DNA of 64,000 nucleotides from Cellulomonas composti (GTDB taxonomy: Bacteria > Actinomycetota > Actinomycetes > Actinomycetales > Cellulomonadaceae), in assembly GCF_007990245.1 (NCBI RefSeq), contig NZ_BJWG01000005.1, positions 124,001 through 188,000 of the forward strand, read 5' to 3'. Shown piece after piece: positions 28,347 through 36,767 of the stretch. The translations under genes were made by a program, and so were the position numbers. Positions within the stretch are counted from its first letter, which is position 1. Each line of letters opens with the position of its first letter. The notes beneath the pieces are model-generated. The model had not been told where the DNA came from and made no database searches. It was given only the letters and a program-made list of their open reading frames with translations.

Positions 28347-30299
28347 TCAGCCGGGCGAACCAGGCGCGGACCCGACGAGCCAGCGCACCGACAGCGGCGC
28401 GAGCCACACCTGGTCGTCGTCGCCCGGACGGATCCGTTCGTCGGTGAGCGCGTCGACCGCGTCGTCGAGCCCCACGGCGCGCCAGCGCCAGCCGGGGAAG
28501 CGCCGCCACGACGAGGTCACGTTGTGCACCGCGACCAGCGGACCCGTCGGGTGCTCGTGCAGCACGACGAGCACACCCGGGTCGTCGGGCTCGAGCACCT
28601 GCGCCGGCACGGACGCGTCGAGCTGCGGCAGCGCCGCGCGCACACGGGCCAGGTGCACGAGGTCGCCGAACAGCCGCCCCTCGACGCTCGTCGGGTCGTG
28701 CCGGCGGGCGGCGGCGGCGCGGTCGAGCCGTGGGCGGTGCGCCCAGCGGTTGTCGGCCTCGTGCCCCGGCTCGTCGGCCCACGCCTCGTCGTCCCCCTGC
28801 CCCAGCTCGTCGCCGGACCACAGCACGGGCACCCCACCCCAGCCGAGCACGACCGCGTGCGCGAGCCGCAGCCGCGCGAGGGCCTCGTCGATCCACACCT
28901 GGTCGCCCGCGGCGCGCGCGGCGGGCAGCCCGACGAGCGTCGCGGCGGTGCCGCTGATGCGCCGGTCACCGGTCTCGGGGTTGAGCTGGAACACGAGGCC
29001 CCGCGCCGGTGAGCCCGGGAACGCGCCGCTGTACCAGTCGGACAGGAACGTGCGGTGCAGGTACGGGTCGAGCCCGACGGCGGCCGCGTCGGCGTCGTCG
29101 ATCGCCCAGCCGATGTCGTCGTGACACCGCACGTACGTGATCCACGCGGTCCCGGCCGGCGCGGCGGGCAGTCGGCGCAGCGCGTGCGCGGCGAGGCGCA
29201 CGTCCTGCGCGGCAAGCATCGACCACACCTGCACCATGAGGCTGTTGTGGTACGCGAGGTCGCTGACCCGGCCGGCGTGCGCGCCGACGCCGAGGTACTG
29301 CACGAGGTCGTCGGGCCCGACGATCGCCTCCGCCTTGAACGCGAGCGCGGGGCACGCGATGCGGGCGAGCGCGCGCAGCGCCTGCGTGATCGCGTGCACC
29401 TCCGGCTCGTTGCGGCACCACGTGCCCAGTCGCTTCCACAGGAACGCGATCGCGTCGAGCCGCACCACCTCGACGCCGAGGTTCGCCAGGAAGAGCACCA
29501 CGTCCGCCATCTCGACCAGGACGTCCGGGTTGGCCCAGTTCAGGTCCCACTGCCAGGAGTTGAACGTCGTCCACACCCAGCCCGCCAGCTCGTCGTCCCA
29601 GGTGAAGCTGCCGGGCGCGAACTGCGGGAACACGTCGACGAGCGTGCGCTCGTACGCATCCGGTCCGGTGCGGTCGTCGAAGACGTGGAAGTACGCGCGA
29701 TGGCGCGCCGATCCCTCGCGCGCGAGCCGCGCCCACTCGTGCTCTCGCGCGACGTGGTTAAGCACGAGATCCACGACGAGGCTGATCCCGCCGGCGCGCA
29801 GCGTCCCCGCGAGCGCGCGCAGGTCCTCGACGGTGCCCAGGTCCGCGCGCACCGTGCGGTAGTCCGCGACCGCGTACCCGCCGTCGTTGTCGCCCTCGCG
29901 CGGCGCCAGGAGCGGCATGAGGTGCAGGTACGTCACACCGAGCTCGCGCAGGTAGTCGACCTCGTCGGCCACGCCCCGCAGGTCGCGCGCGAACCGGTCC
30001 GCGTACGCGGCGTAGCCGAGCATCGCGGGCGACTGGAACCACGCCGGGTCGAGCATCCGGCGCAGGTCCAGGTCGTGCAGATCGTCGTCGCGCTGCGCGT
30101 AGGCGTCCGCCGCGAGCCCGACGAGCCGCAGGCACGTCTCGTCGGCGGCGTCGGCGTACGCCCCGCGCACGCCCGCCGCCAGGTCGCCCCACCAGCGGTC
30201 GAGACGCGCGAGGAACATCTGCCGACGATGTTCCGGGAGGGCGGCGAGCCGGTCGACCGCGAGCCTACGAGCGGCCAGCGGAGCCCGTCGTCGGGTCAT
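28347..30299 (-). CDS. Amylosucrase (GH13_4)
   Basis: A 650-residue GH13 enzyme very close in motif order to Neisseria polysaccharea amylosucrase, which makes alpha-1,4-glucan from sucrose. Seen: an N-terminal helical domain (1-95), VVDLVLNHVA, the diagnostic FNSWQWDLNWANPDVL, nucleophile D282 in VVRLDAIAFLWK, acid/base E324 in FKAEAIVG and D394 in RCHDDIGWAI. No signal peptide is present, so it acts in the cytoplasm. It starts 78 bp upstream of gltD on the same strand. Sucrose phosphorylase or another GH13_4 activity is possible but less likely given the FNSWQWDLN motif. Confidence 0.9.
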   Translation of the reverse strand: MTRRRAPLAARRLAVDRLAALPEHRRQMFLARLDRWWGDLAAGVRGAYADAADETCLRLVGLAADAYAQRDDDLHDLDLRRMLDPAWFQSPAMLGYAAYADRFARDLRGVADEVDYLRELGVTYLHLMPLLAPREGDNDGGYAVADYRTVRADLGTVEDLRALAGTLRAGGISLVVDLVLNHVAREHEWARLAREGSARHRAYFHVFDDRTGPDAYERTLVDVFPQFAPGSFTWDDELAGWVWTTFNSWQWDLNWANPDVLVEMADVVLFLANLGVEVVRLDAIAFLWKRLGTWCRNEPEVHAITQALRALARIACPALAFKAEAIVGPDDLVQYLGVGAHAGRVSDLAYHNSLMVQVWSMLAAQDVRLAAHALRRLPAAPAGTAWITYVRCHDDIGWAIDDADAAAVGLDPYLHRTFLSDWYSGAFPGSPARGLVFQLNPETGDRRISGTAATLVGLPAARAAGDQVWIDEALARLRLAHAVVLGWGGVPVLWSGDELGQGDDEAWADEPGHEADNRWAHRPRLDRAAAARRHDPTSVEGRLFGDLVHLARVRAALPQLDASVPAQVLEPDDPGVLVVLHEHPTGPLVAVHNVTSSWRRFPGWRWRAVGLDDAVDALTDERIRPGDDDQVWLAPLSVRWLVGSAPGSPG

Positions 30300-30333
30300 G
30301 CCCTCGAGTCTGGCACCGCCTGCGTGAGGTCGC

Positions 30334-31410
30334 TCAGCGGGCCGGTCGGGTCGCCTGCTCCGCCACGGCCGCCTCGTTGCGCTGCGCGCGACGGCGCCGG
30401 ACGAAGACGAGCGAGCGCTGCACCTCGAAGCCGACGACGAACAGCGTCAGGTCGGTGAGCACCTTGGCCGCCAGCAGCGGCACACCCAGGTGCGTCAGCG
30501 CCCACAGCGCGCCGTAACCCGCGACCAGCAGCACCGCCGCGAGTGACCAGTACCGCACGGCCTCGCGGCCCACGGGGTCGCGTGTCGGGCGGCGGAACAC
30601 CCACAGCCGGTTCGTCGCGAAGTTCACGGCCGAGCTCACGGCGCGAGCGCCGAGTACCGAGAGCACCAACGAGCCCGTCAGCGACATCAGCACCAGCAGC
30701 GCGAGCGCGTCGACGACGAAGGCGAGCAGCGACGACGCGGCGAACCGGGCCAGCGGCCCGTACACGCGCACCGAGTCGACGAGCGGGCGGAAGTGGGAGG
30801 ACGCGTTGGCGTCGAGGTAGACCGTCGCGATCGGGACCTCGCGGATCGTCATCCCCTCGGCGACCGCGCGCAGCAGCACGACGAGCTCGTACTCGAACCG
30901 CTCGCCGCGCACCGTCGCGAGCCACGGGAGCAGGCGCGCCGGGTAGGCCCGCAGCCCCGTCTGCGTGTCCTGCACCGCCTCGCCCGTGCCGAGCCGGAAC
31001 GCCGTGCGCGTCGCGCTGTTGCCGAACCGGGAGCGCAGCGGGACGTCGCCCGTGAACTGGCGCGCGCCGAGCACCACGTCGACGTCAGCTGCCGCCACCC
31101 GGTCCGCCACGACGAGGATGTCCGAGACGGTGTGCTGGCCGTCGCAGTCGGCGCACACGACCGCCTCGTCGGGCCGGTGCTGCGCGACGTGGGCGAACCC
31201 GGTCTTGAGCGCCCGACCCTTGCCGCGGTTCACGTCGTGGTGCACGACCGTCGCGCCCGCGGCGCCGACCGCGTCGAACACCGTCGCGTACGCGGGTCCG
31301 CTGCCGTCGTCGACCACCAGGACACCGAGGTCAGGGCGGGCGCGGCGCAGGCGCGTGATCAGCAGGAGGAGCCGCTCGTCGGGCTCGTAGGCGGGGATCA
31401 GGACGATCAC
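30334..31410 (-). CDS. Glycosyltransferase family 2 fused to GtrA-like membrane domain
   Basis: A 358-residue fusion. Residues 1-205 are a GT2 domain of the dolichyl-phosphate-mannose-synthase type (VLIPAYEPDERL, VVDDGSG, NRGKGRALKTGF, CADCDGQHTVSD, QDTQTGLRAYP). Residues about 220-340 have four membrane segments with the GtrA pattern (ASSLLAFVVDALALLVL, NFATNRLWVFRR). GT2 enzymes of this type load a sugar onto a polyprenyl phosphate and GtrA-like proteins are proposed to move lipid-linked sugars across the membrane, so both steps may be on one chain. The GTG start overlaps the upstream NAGPA-type gene stop by four bases. Confidence 0.9.
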   Translation of the reverse strand: MIVLIPAYEPDERLLLLITRLRRARPDLGVLVVDDGSGPAYATVFDAVGAAGATVVHHDVNRGKGRALKTGFAHVAQHRPDEAVVCADCDGQHTVSDILVVADRVAAADVDVVLGARQFTGDVPLRSRFGNSATRTAFRLGTGEAVQDTQTGLRAYPARLLPWLATVRGERFEYELVVLLRAVAEGMTIREVPIATVYLDANASSHFRPLVDSVRVYGPLARFAASSLLAFVVDALALLVLMSLTGSLVLSVLGARAVSSAVNFATNRLWVFRRPTRDPVGREAVRYWSLAAVLLVAGYGALWALTHLGVPLLAAKVLTDLTLFVVGFEVQRSLVFVRRRRAQRNEAAVAEQATRPAR

Positions 31411-32444
31411 GGCGCTGCGCCGTCCGTCCGCGTCGCAGTGCCAAGACCCGCGACGTACAGGATGTCGGACGTCCCGCGCTCCTTGCCCTTGCCGAGCGGG
31501 TCGTTGACCAGGTCGCCGCCGAACACCATGGTCGACGAGCCGCCGCCGTCCAGGTTGTAGGCGGTCTGCGCGCCGAGGTCCTGCATGATCTCGGCCAGCC
31601 CGGTCATGGTCACGCCGGCGCTGTAGCCCTTGCTGCGACCGTCGACGACGACGAAGACCAGGTGGTTGTCGTCGATCACTCCGACCGCCGTGCGCGGCTG
31701 CTCACCCTGGATCGAGTGGTTGCCGAAGTTCGTGTCGACCTCGACGTCGTCGATGCCGGCCACGACCTGCCCGTCCTCGAGCAGCGCCGGGCCGAAGCTC
31801 AGCGTGTTCCACACGCCGGCCGCGACGAGCTCGTCGGCCGTCGTCGCGGTCTCGTCGTACACCTCGACGTGACCATCGCGGTAGAACGCCAGACCCTGGC
31901 GCGCGCCCTCGTCGCGGAACACGACGCCGTTGCGGATGACGATGCCCGTGTCGCGGAAGCCGTAGTAGTCGCCGTTGATCGCGAGGACCGCGTCGTTGTC
32001 GGCCGCGATCTGCGACGTCGTCTCGGTGATGTTCGTGCCGTACTCGTTGTGCGCGAACGCCGACTGCAGCACCGTCGCGTCCGAGAGCACCACGTCCGCG
32101 ACGTAGTACGTCACCTGGTCGTCACCGCTGCCGACGACGACCGTGCTCACGCCGATGCTCGCGTCGTCGGACGTGTACGTCGTGTCCGTCAGCTCGCCGG
32201 CGGCGGAGGCGTCGTCGCCGGTCGTGCTGCCGGTCGTGTCGTCGGCGGCGTCGGCGGCGGCCTGCTGCGCGACGTACGCGTCGACGTCGTCGATCTCGAC
32301 GTGGTCGACGACGAACCGGTCGAGCGCCCACGCCGCACCTCCCCCGGCAGCCAGCACGACCGCGAGCCCGCTCGCGAGCAACGCTCGCCGCAGCCGCCGG
32401 CGTCGCGGCGGGCGCCCGACCTCGATCTCGATGTCCGTGTCCAT
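31407..32444 (-). CDS. NAGPA-type phosphodiester glycosidase, membrane-anchored
   Basis: A 345-residue exported protein. An Arg-rich N-terminus and one membrane segment at about 21-41 are followed by an Asp/Thr-rich linker (about 55-90) and a NAGPA (phosphodiester alpha-N-acetylglucosaminidase) domain, with AINGDYYGFRDTGIVIRNG, FGPALLEDGQ, RTAVGVIDDNHLVFVVVDGR and AYNLDGGGSSTMVFGG in the expected order. The family removes sugars attached through phosphodiesters, as in the lysosomal uncovering enzyme and bacterial cell-wall glycopolymer trimming. It overlaps the GT2-GtrA gene, so one enzyme may add and the other trim the same wall polymer; that link is inference. Confidence 0.88.
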   Translation of the reverse strand: MDTDIEIEVGRPPRRRRLRRALLASGLAVVLAAGGGAAWALDRFVVDHVEIDDVDAYVAQQAAADAADDTTGSTTGDDASAAGELTDTTYTSDDASIGVSTVVVGSGDDQVTYYVADVVLSDATVLQSAFAHNEYGTNITETTSQIAADNDAVLAINGDYYGFRDTGIVIRNGVVFRDEGARQGLAFYRDGHVEVYDETATTADELVAAGVWNTLSFGPALLEDGQVVAGIDDVEVDTNFGNHSIQGEQPRTAVGVIDDNHLVFVVVDGRSKGYSAGVTMTGLAEIMQDLGAQTAYNLDGGGSSTMVFGGDLVNDPLGKGKERGTSDILYVAGLGTATRTDGAAP

Positions 32445-32501
32445 GCGGCATGTCTAGGCAGGCCGCCTGGCACGCCGGTGGGGAGCGCCTGGACATCCGC
32501 T

Positions 32502-32530
32502 GTGCCCGCGACCGGTCGAGGCGCGGGCAC
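32502..32530 (-). terminator. Hairpin downstream of the DUF4914 gene
   Basis: A perfect 9-bp stem (GTGCCCGCG at 32502-32510 with CGCGGGCAC at 32522-32530) and an 11-base loop, starting 11 bases past the DUF4914 stop on the minus strand and before the next gene. There is no T-run. Confidence 0.55.
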
Positions 32531-32540
32531 GGCGTCGGGG

Positions 32541-34436
32541 CTAGACGTGCATGGGGGTGAGGGCCTCGTAGTCGGCGACGGAGCCGTCCTTGAGGACCAG
32601 CTCGATGATCGCGCGGCCCAGCGGGTCGAGCTCGTCGGTGAGGTACTGCTCGAGCTCGGCCCGGAAGAACGCCTTGAGGATCTCCTGGCCCTTGTCGTAG
32701 GCCTCGACGCCGACGAACGTCTGCATCTCGGGGGCCAGCCACGTCGGGCGGATGTGCTGCCCGTCGAGCTTCATCTCCTTGAGCGTGTAGCCGAACAGCG
32801 CGCAGCGCGCCGGCGTGAGCTGCTCGCGCCGCACGCGACCGCCACCGCGCCGGGCGACGTACTCGCGCGTGATCCACTCCGCCGAGAAGCCGACCTGGTA
32901 CGCGCCGATGTGCTGGTTCGGCGTGAGCACGTAACGCGTGTTGTACGCCTCGAGGAGCTGGCGCAGCAGGAGGTTGGCGGCGGCGACCTTCGTGCCGGTG
33001 GAGAACGGCCAGTACGAGCCGACGCCCTCGGACACGAGCCCGCCGTGCTTGATGACCTTCGCCTCGGACTTCGACTCGCCGATCGACGGGTTCTTGTCAC
33101 CACGCGGGGCGATCAGCCGCCAGATCCACGCGAGCGAGGGCGGCACGAAGTGCGTGATGCCCATGATCCCGTAGGTCGGGTTGTCCTTGGTGCACGCGGG
33201 CATCCGGACACCGAACGTGCGCACGTCCACGGGTTCCGGGGTGCTCAGCACGTTGCGGACCATCGAGCGGTCGATGACGACGCGCGGGTTGGAGTTCGGC
33301 TTCCCGTTGGAGTCGGGCGTGTGCTCCCACGGCAGGGCCGTCGCGTCGGGCATCCCCTGGATGTTGTAGAAGACGAGCGGCCTCGTCGGGTGGATGCACG
33401 CACGCTCGAACATGACGTCCTCGCCGTACGAGCGCAGGTTGTCGACGCGCACGAACCAGCCGGCCTCGGCGTCGGCGATGACGAGCCGGCCGGAGTCGTC
33501 CTGCAGCGACGCATGGCACAGCGTCATGTCGTCGGTCACCGGGGCGAGCGAGCTCGCCTCGTTGAGCGTGATGACGTACGGCTCCTGCGTCACGGTGTTC
33601 GTGCCGAGCAGGATGCGGCCGTCCTCCTGGCGCCGCAGCTCCTGGCACATCTCCGACTTGCCGCCCCCGGAAGCGCCCTCGTGCATGACGACGGTCTCGT
33701 TGTCGTACGGCGTCGTGACGCGCACCGACGACGCGTGCGCGGTGATCCAGCCCTCGTGCTCGCCGATGTCGAGCAGCACCGAGAACACGCCCTTCTTGGC
33801 GGACGGACCCGGGTACAGGTTGTACGCGAAGACCTCGTGCAGGTCGGCCGTGCGGTCGTGCACGACGACCTGGCGGCCGCCGAACGTCGAGTGCCGGAAC
33901 GGCGGCGCGACGTAGAGGATCGAGCGCGGCGTGAACTCGCCCAGCTCGTCGAACGTGACCCAGCCCTGCAGGTCGACGAGCGTGAGCGCGAAGAACGCGG
34001 CGTTGGCGGGCATGATCGCGAGCGACGGGTAGCCGAACTGCGGGCCTCCGGCCTTGAACGGCACGACCACGAGGTCCTGCTGCCCGAGCCACTCGAGCGT
34101 CGCGGCCTTCGTCGGCGCGAACTCCTCGTCGAACACGTCGCGGTATCGCGGCTTGTCGGTGGGCAGGTCGTCGGCGATACGCATGCAGTCCGGGTCGCGC
34201 CGGCGCATGTAGTCCTCGAGGAAGTTGACCGCGATGCCGTTGCGGCACCGCGTCACGGTCGCCTCGACGATCGTGCGACCGTCGACGTCGTAGGAGACCT
34301 TGTGCTCGGGCCCGCCGTACGGGCCGAGGCTCAGCCGGTAGAGGTCCTCACGCGAGGCCGGGACGATGACGTTGCGGGACGCGTCGACCGCCGCACGTAC
34401 GGCTGCCGGCAGGTGAACCGTCGGGATGGCGCCCAC
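32541..34436 (-). CDS. DUF4914 protein with PEPCK-like P-loop
   Basis: A 631-residue protein that resembles DUF4914. A phosphate-binding loop HEGASGGGKSEM lies at about residues 250-261, preceded by GWITAHASSVRV and followed by TLCHASLQDD and DNLRSYGEDVM; this arrangement recalls the nucleotide site of PEP carboxykinase-like kinases. C-terminal motifs VGFSAEWITREYVARRGGG and PEMQTFVGVEAYDKGQEI are strongly ordered but of unknown meaning. GTG at 34436 lies five bases after AAGGAG and is preferred over GTG at 34442. It is divergent from dinB. The substrate is unknown; ATP or GTP use is a prediction from the loop. Confidence 0.75.
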   Translation of the reverse strand: MGAIPTVHLPAAVRAAVDASRNVIVPASREDLYRLSLGPYGGPEHKVSYDVDGRTIVEATVTRCRNGIAVNFLEDYMRRRDPDCMRIADDLPTDKPRYRDVFDEEFAPTKAATLEWLGQQDLVVVPFKAGGPQFGYPSLAIMPANAAFFALTLVDLQGWVTFDELGEFTPRSILYVAPPFRHSTFGGRQVVVHDRTADLHEVFAYNLYPGPSAKKGVFSVLLDIGEHEGWITAHASSVRVTTPYDNETVVMHEGASGGGKSEMCQELRRQEDGRILLGTNTVTQEPYVITLNEASSLAPVTDDMTLCHASLQDDSGRLVIADAEAGWFVRVDNLRSYGEDVMFERACIHPTRPLVFYNIQGMPDATALPWEHTPDSNGKPNSNPRVVIDRSMVRNVLSTPEPVDVRTFGVRMPACTKDNPTYGIMGITHFVPPSLAWIWRLIAPRGDKNPSIGESKSEAKVIKHGGLVSEGVGSYWPFSTGTKVAAANLLLRQLLEAYNTRYVLTPNQHIGAYQVGFSAEWITREYVARRGGGRVRREQLTPARCALFGYTLKEMKLDGQHIRPTWLAPEMQTFVGVEAYDKGQEILKAFFRAELEQYLTDELDPLGRAIIELVLKDGSVADYEALTPMHV

Positions 34437-34618
34437 GGTCACTCCTTCCTCGAAGGGTCTTGTCGCGAGTCGTACTTCACGAAGACATGGCTGACACCTG
34501 ACTCGGAGATTACGACTCCTGAGCGCGGCGCACCCGGGACCTGAGTCGGTTGTCGACCCGTGGGACGATTCCGGACGGTCGTCGGGACGTGACGGTTGAC
34601 GCGGGGCACGCACATATT

Positions 34619-34632
34619 CGAACATGTGTTCG
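34619..34632. promoter_or_regulatory. LexA/SOS box of dinB
   Basis: CGAACATGTGTTCG fits the Gram-positive/actinobacterial SOS consensus CGAACRNRYGTTYG at every position. It ends at the GTG start proposed for dinB. A possible -35 TTGACG lies at 34596-34601, which would place the -10 region inside the box, so LexA binding would block RNA polymerase. Confidence 0.85.
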
Positions 34633-35897
34633 TGTCCCTGGTCCAGTCCGGCAAGGAGTCCGACGAGCAGTCCGACGAGCGTCGGGCGGCGGCGATCCTG
34701 CATGCCGACCTCGACGCGTTCTACGCGTCGGTCGAGCAGCGCGACGACCCTGCGCTGCGTGGCAGGCCCGTCGCCGTCGGAGGCGGTGTCGTGCTCGCGT
34801 GCTCGTACGAGGCCAAGCGCCGCGGGGTGAGGACCGCGATGGGCGGCCGGCAGGCGCGGGCGCTGTGCCCCGACCTGCTGGTGGTGCGGCCGCGGTTCGA
34901 CGCCTACCTCGAGGCCAGCCGGCGGGTGTTCGAGATCTTCCGCGACACGACGCCGCAGGTGCAGGGCGTCTCGATCGACGAGGCGTTCCTCGACGTCGCG
35001 GGCCTGCGGCACATCGACGTGCCGCCGCCGCAGGTCGCGGCGCGGCTGCGGCGGCGGGTCCGCGAGACGGTCGGGCTGCCGATCACGGTCGGCGTCGCGC
35101 GCACGCCGTTCCTGGCCAAGGTCGCGAGCCGCGTGGCCAAGCCGGACGGCCTGCTCGTCGTCGACCCGGCCGGCGAGGACGCCTTCCTGCACCCGCTGCC
35201 GGTCGAGCTGCTCTGGGGTGTGGGCGAGGTGACCGCGACCAAGCTGCGCGACCGCGGCCTGGCGACCGCGGGCGACGTCGCGGCACTGCCCGAGGGCGTC
35301 CTGCGCGGCATGCTCGGCCCCGCCGCGGGCCGGCACCTGTACGCGGTCGTGCACGGTCGCACACCGGTCCGGATCGTGACCGACGGTCGGCGCGGCTCGG
35401 TCGGTGCCCAACGCGCGATCGGCCGTGGGCCGCACGCCGCGGACTTCGTTCGCGCCGCGCTGCTCGGGCTCGTGGACCGCGTGAGCCGGCGGCTGCGCGA
35501 GGGCGAGCGGCTCGCGAGCACCGTGGTGCTGCGGCTGCGGTTCGACGACTACTCGCGCGCGACGCGGTCGCGCTCGCTGCCGGTGCCCACGGACTCCGGC
35601 GCGCTGCTCGCCGCAGTCGCGTGCGCCCTGCTCGACGCGGCGGCGCCGCTGATCCTCACGCGCGGTGTGACGCTCGTGGGGGTCGCGGTCACCGGGCTCG
35701 AGCCGCACCGGTTCGTGCAGCAGTCCTTCGCGTTCGACGAGCCGCGGCGCGACGTCGACGGCGGTGGGCCCGACGGGGGTCTGGACACCGCACGCGACGA
35801 GATCGCCGCCCGGTTCGGCTCACGCACCCTGACCAGGGCGAGCCTGCTGCGCACCGGCGACGGCTTCGAGGCGCCCCAGCTCCCGGACGCGCGATGA
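34632..35897 (+). CDS. dinB: DNA polymerase IV (Y-family)
   Basis: A translesion polymerase of about 421 residues. Catalytic carboxylates are in LHADLDAFYASVEQ and VQGVSIDEAFLDV; the SYEAKRRGVRTAMGG finger motif, VGVARTPFLAKVAS, and a helix-hairpin-helix GVGEVTATKLRDRGL are all present, with the little-finger domain to about 370. The start is uncertain: an upstream TTG (34596) would put the SOS box inside the gene, so the GTG at 34632, possibly a leaderless start, is chosen. The SOS box makes DNA-damage induction very likely. Error-prone synthesis past lesions is its known role. Confidence 0.92.
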   Translation: MSLVQSGKESDEQSDERRAAAILHADLDAFYASVEQRDDPALRGRPVAVGGGVVLACSYEAKRRGVRTAMGGRQARALCPDLLVVRPRFDAYLEASRRVFEIFRDTTPQVQGVSIDEAFLDVAGLRHIDVPPPQVAARLRRRVRETVGLPITVGVARTPFLAKVASRVAKPDGLLVVDPAGEDAFLHPLPVELLWGVGEVTATKLRDRGLATAGDVAALPEGVLRGMLGPAAGRHLYAVVHGRTPVRIVTDGRRGSVGAQRAIGRGPHAADFVRAALLGLVDRVSRRLREGERLASTVVLRLRFDDYSRATRSRSLPVPTDSGALLAAVACALLDAAAPLILTRGVTLVGVAVTGLEPHRFVQQSFAFDEPRRDVDGGGPDGGLDTARDEIAARFGSRTLTRASLLRTGDGFEAPQLPDAR

Positions 35898-35974
35898 CCG
35901 GGACGCCGTCACCGCCTCGCAGCCCCCGACGCATCGGGATTGACGATGGATCGCGCGCGCAGGACGGTGGCGGC

Positions 35975-36532
35975 ATGAGCTCCCGCGAGACCTCGTCGGA
36001 CGCGTTCGCGGTCCGGTTCGAGCAGCTGTTCCAGCAGGCCTACCTGCGGTTCCACCGCCGGGACGCGCCGCGCTCGGGCCTGGCCGGTGCGTCGCGCGCC
36101 GTGCTGCAGCACCTCGCCATGACCGGACCGCTGACCGTCGGCGAGGCGGCGCTGCACCTGCGCCGTGCGCAGTCGGTGGTGAGCGAGATCGTCAGTCACC
36201 TCGAGTCGGACGGTCTGCTCGCACGCGAGCACGACCCTGCCGATCGTCGCCGCACGCTGGTCTGGCTCACACCCGCGGGCTTCGCCGCCCTCGACGACGA
36301 CCGGCGCGTGCTGTCCCCCGCGCTGGTGAGCGCGGCGGCACGGCACGTCGACGACGAACGGCTCGACCGCCTGCTCGACGACCTCGGCGCACTCCTGGCC
36401 GCCGACGACCACGCCCGGCCCCCGCACGAGACCCACCCTCTGCACGAGACCCACCCGATGCACGAGACCCACCCGATGCACGAGACCCCACCGACGCACA
36501 AGATCCCACCGATGCACGAGGAGCACCACTGA
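35975..36532 (+). CDS. MarR-family regulator with His-rich tail
   Basis: A 185-residue protein. Residues about 20-135 are a MarR winged helix (RAVLQHLAMTGPLTVGEAAL, SVVSEIVSHLESDGLLAREH, DPADRRRTLVWLTPAG). The last 36 residues are a tandem repeat of HETHPM-like units with about ten His residues, which could bind Zn or Ni, or be slippage-prone. An earlier ATG (35894, overlapping the dinB stop) would add 27 non-conserved residues. Its stop overlaps the zinc-ribbon gene start. Ligand and targets are unknown; the convergent MATE gene is a candidate target by location only. Confidence 0.82.
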   Translation: MSSRETSSDAFAVRFEQLFQQAYLRFHRRDAPRSGLAGASRAVLQHLAMTGPLTVGEAALHLRRAQSVVSEIVSHLESDGLLAREHDPADRRRTLVWLTPAGFAALDDDRRVLSPALVSAAARHVDDERLDRLLDDLGALLAADDHARPPHETHPLHETHPMHETHPMHETPPTHKIPPMHEEHH

Positions 36533-36759
36533 TGGACGTCACCTGCGAGAGCTGCGGCATGCCGATCGAGAGCGGCCGCTACTGCACCCACTGCACCGAC
36601 GAGAACGGCCACCTGCAGGAGTTCGAGGTGCGGTTCGAGCGGATGGTCGCGTGGCAGGAGCGCCGCAGTCCCGGCACCCCGCGCACCGAGCTCGAGGCAC
36701 AGACGCGCGCGTACATGGCCACCATGCCCGCCTGGCGCGACCATCCCGCGCTGGCCTGA
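36532..36759 (+). CDS. Small putative zinc-ribbon protein
   Basis: A 75-residue protein. CESCGMPIESGRYCTHC gives two CxxC pairs (residues 5-8 and 18-21), the pattern of the putative zinc-ribbon family annotated as zf-ribbon_2. The remainder is amphipathic helix (VRFERMVAWQERRS, TELEAQTRAYMATM). The ATG overlaps the MarR stop (TGATG) and GAGGAG lies seven bases before, so it is coupled to a regulator whose tail is His-rich. Role unknown; a metal-linked function for the pair is plausible. Confidence 0.78.
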   Translation: MDVTCESCGMPIESGRYCTHCTDENGHLQEFEVRFERMVAWQERRSPGTPRTELEAQTRAYMATMPAWRDHPALA

Positions 36760-36767
36760 ACCTCCGG

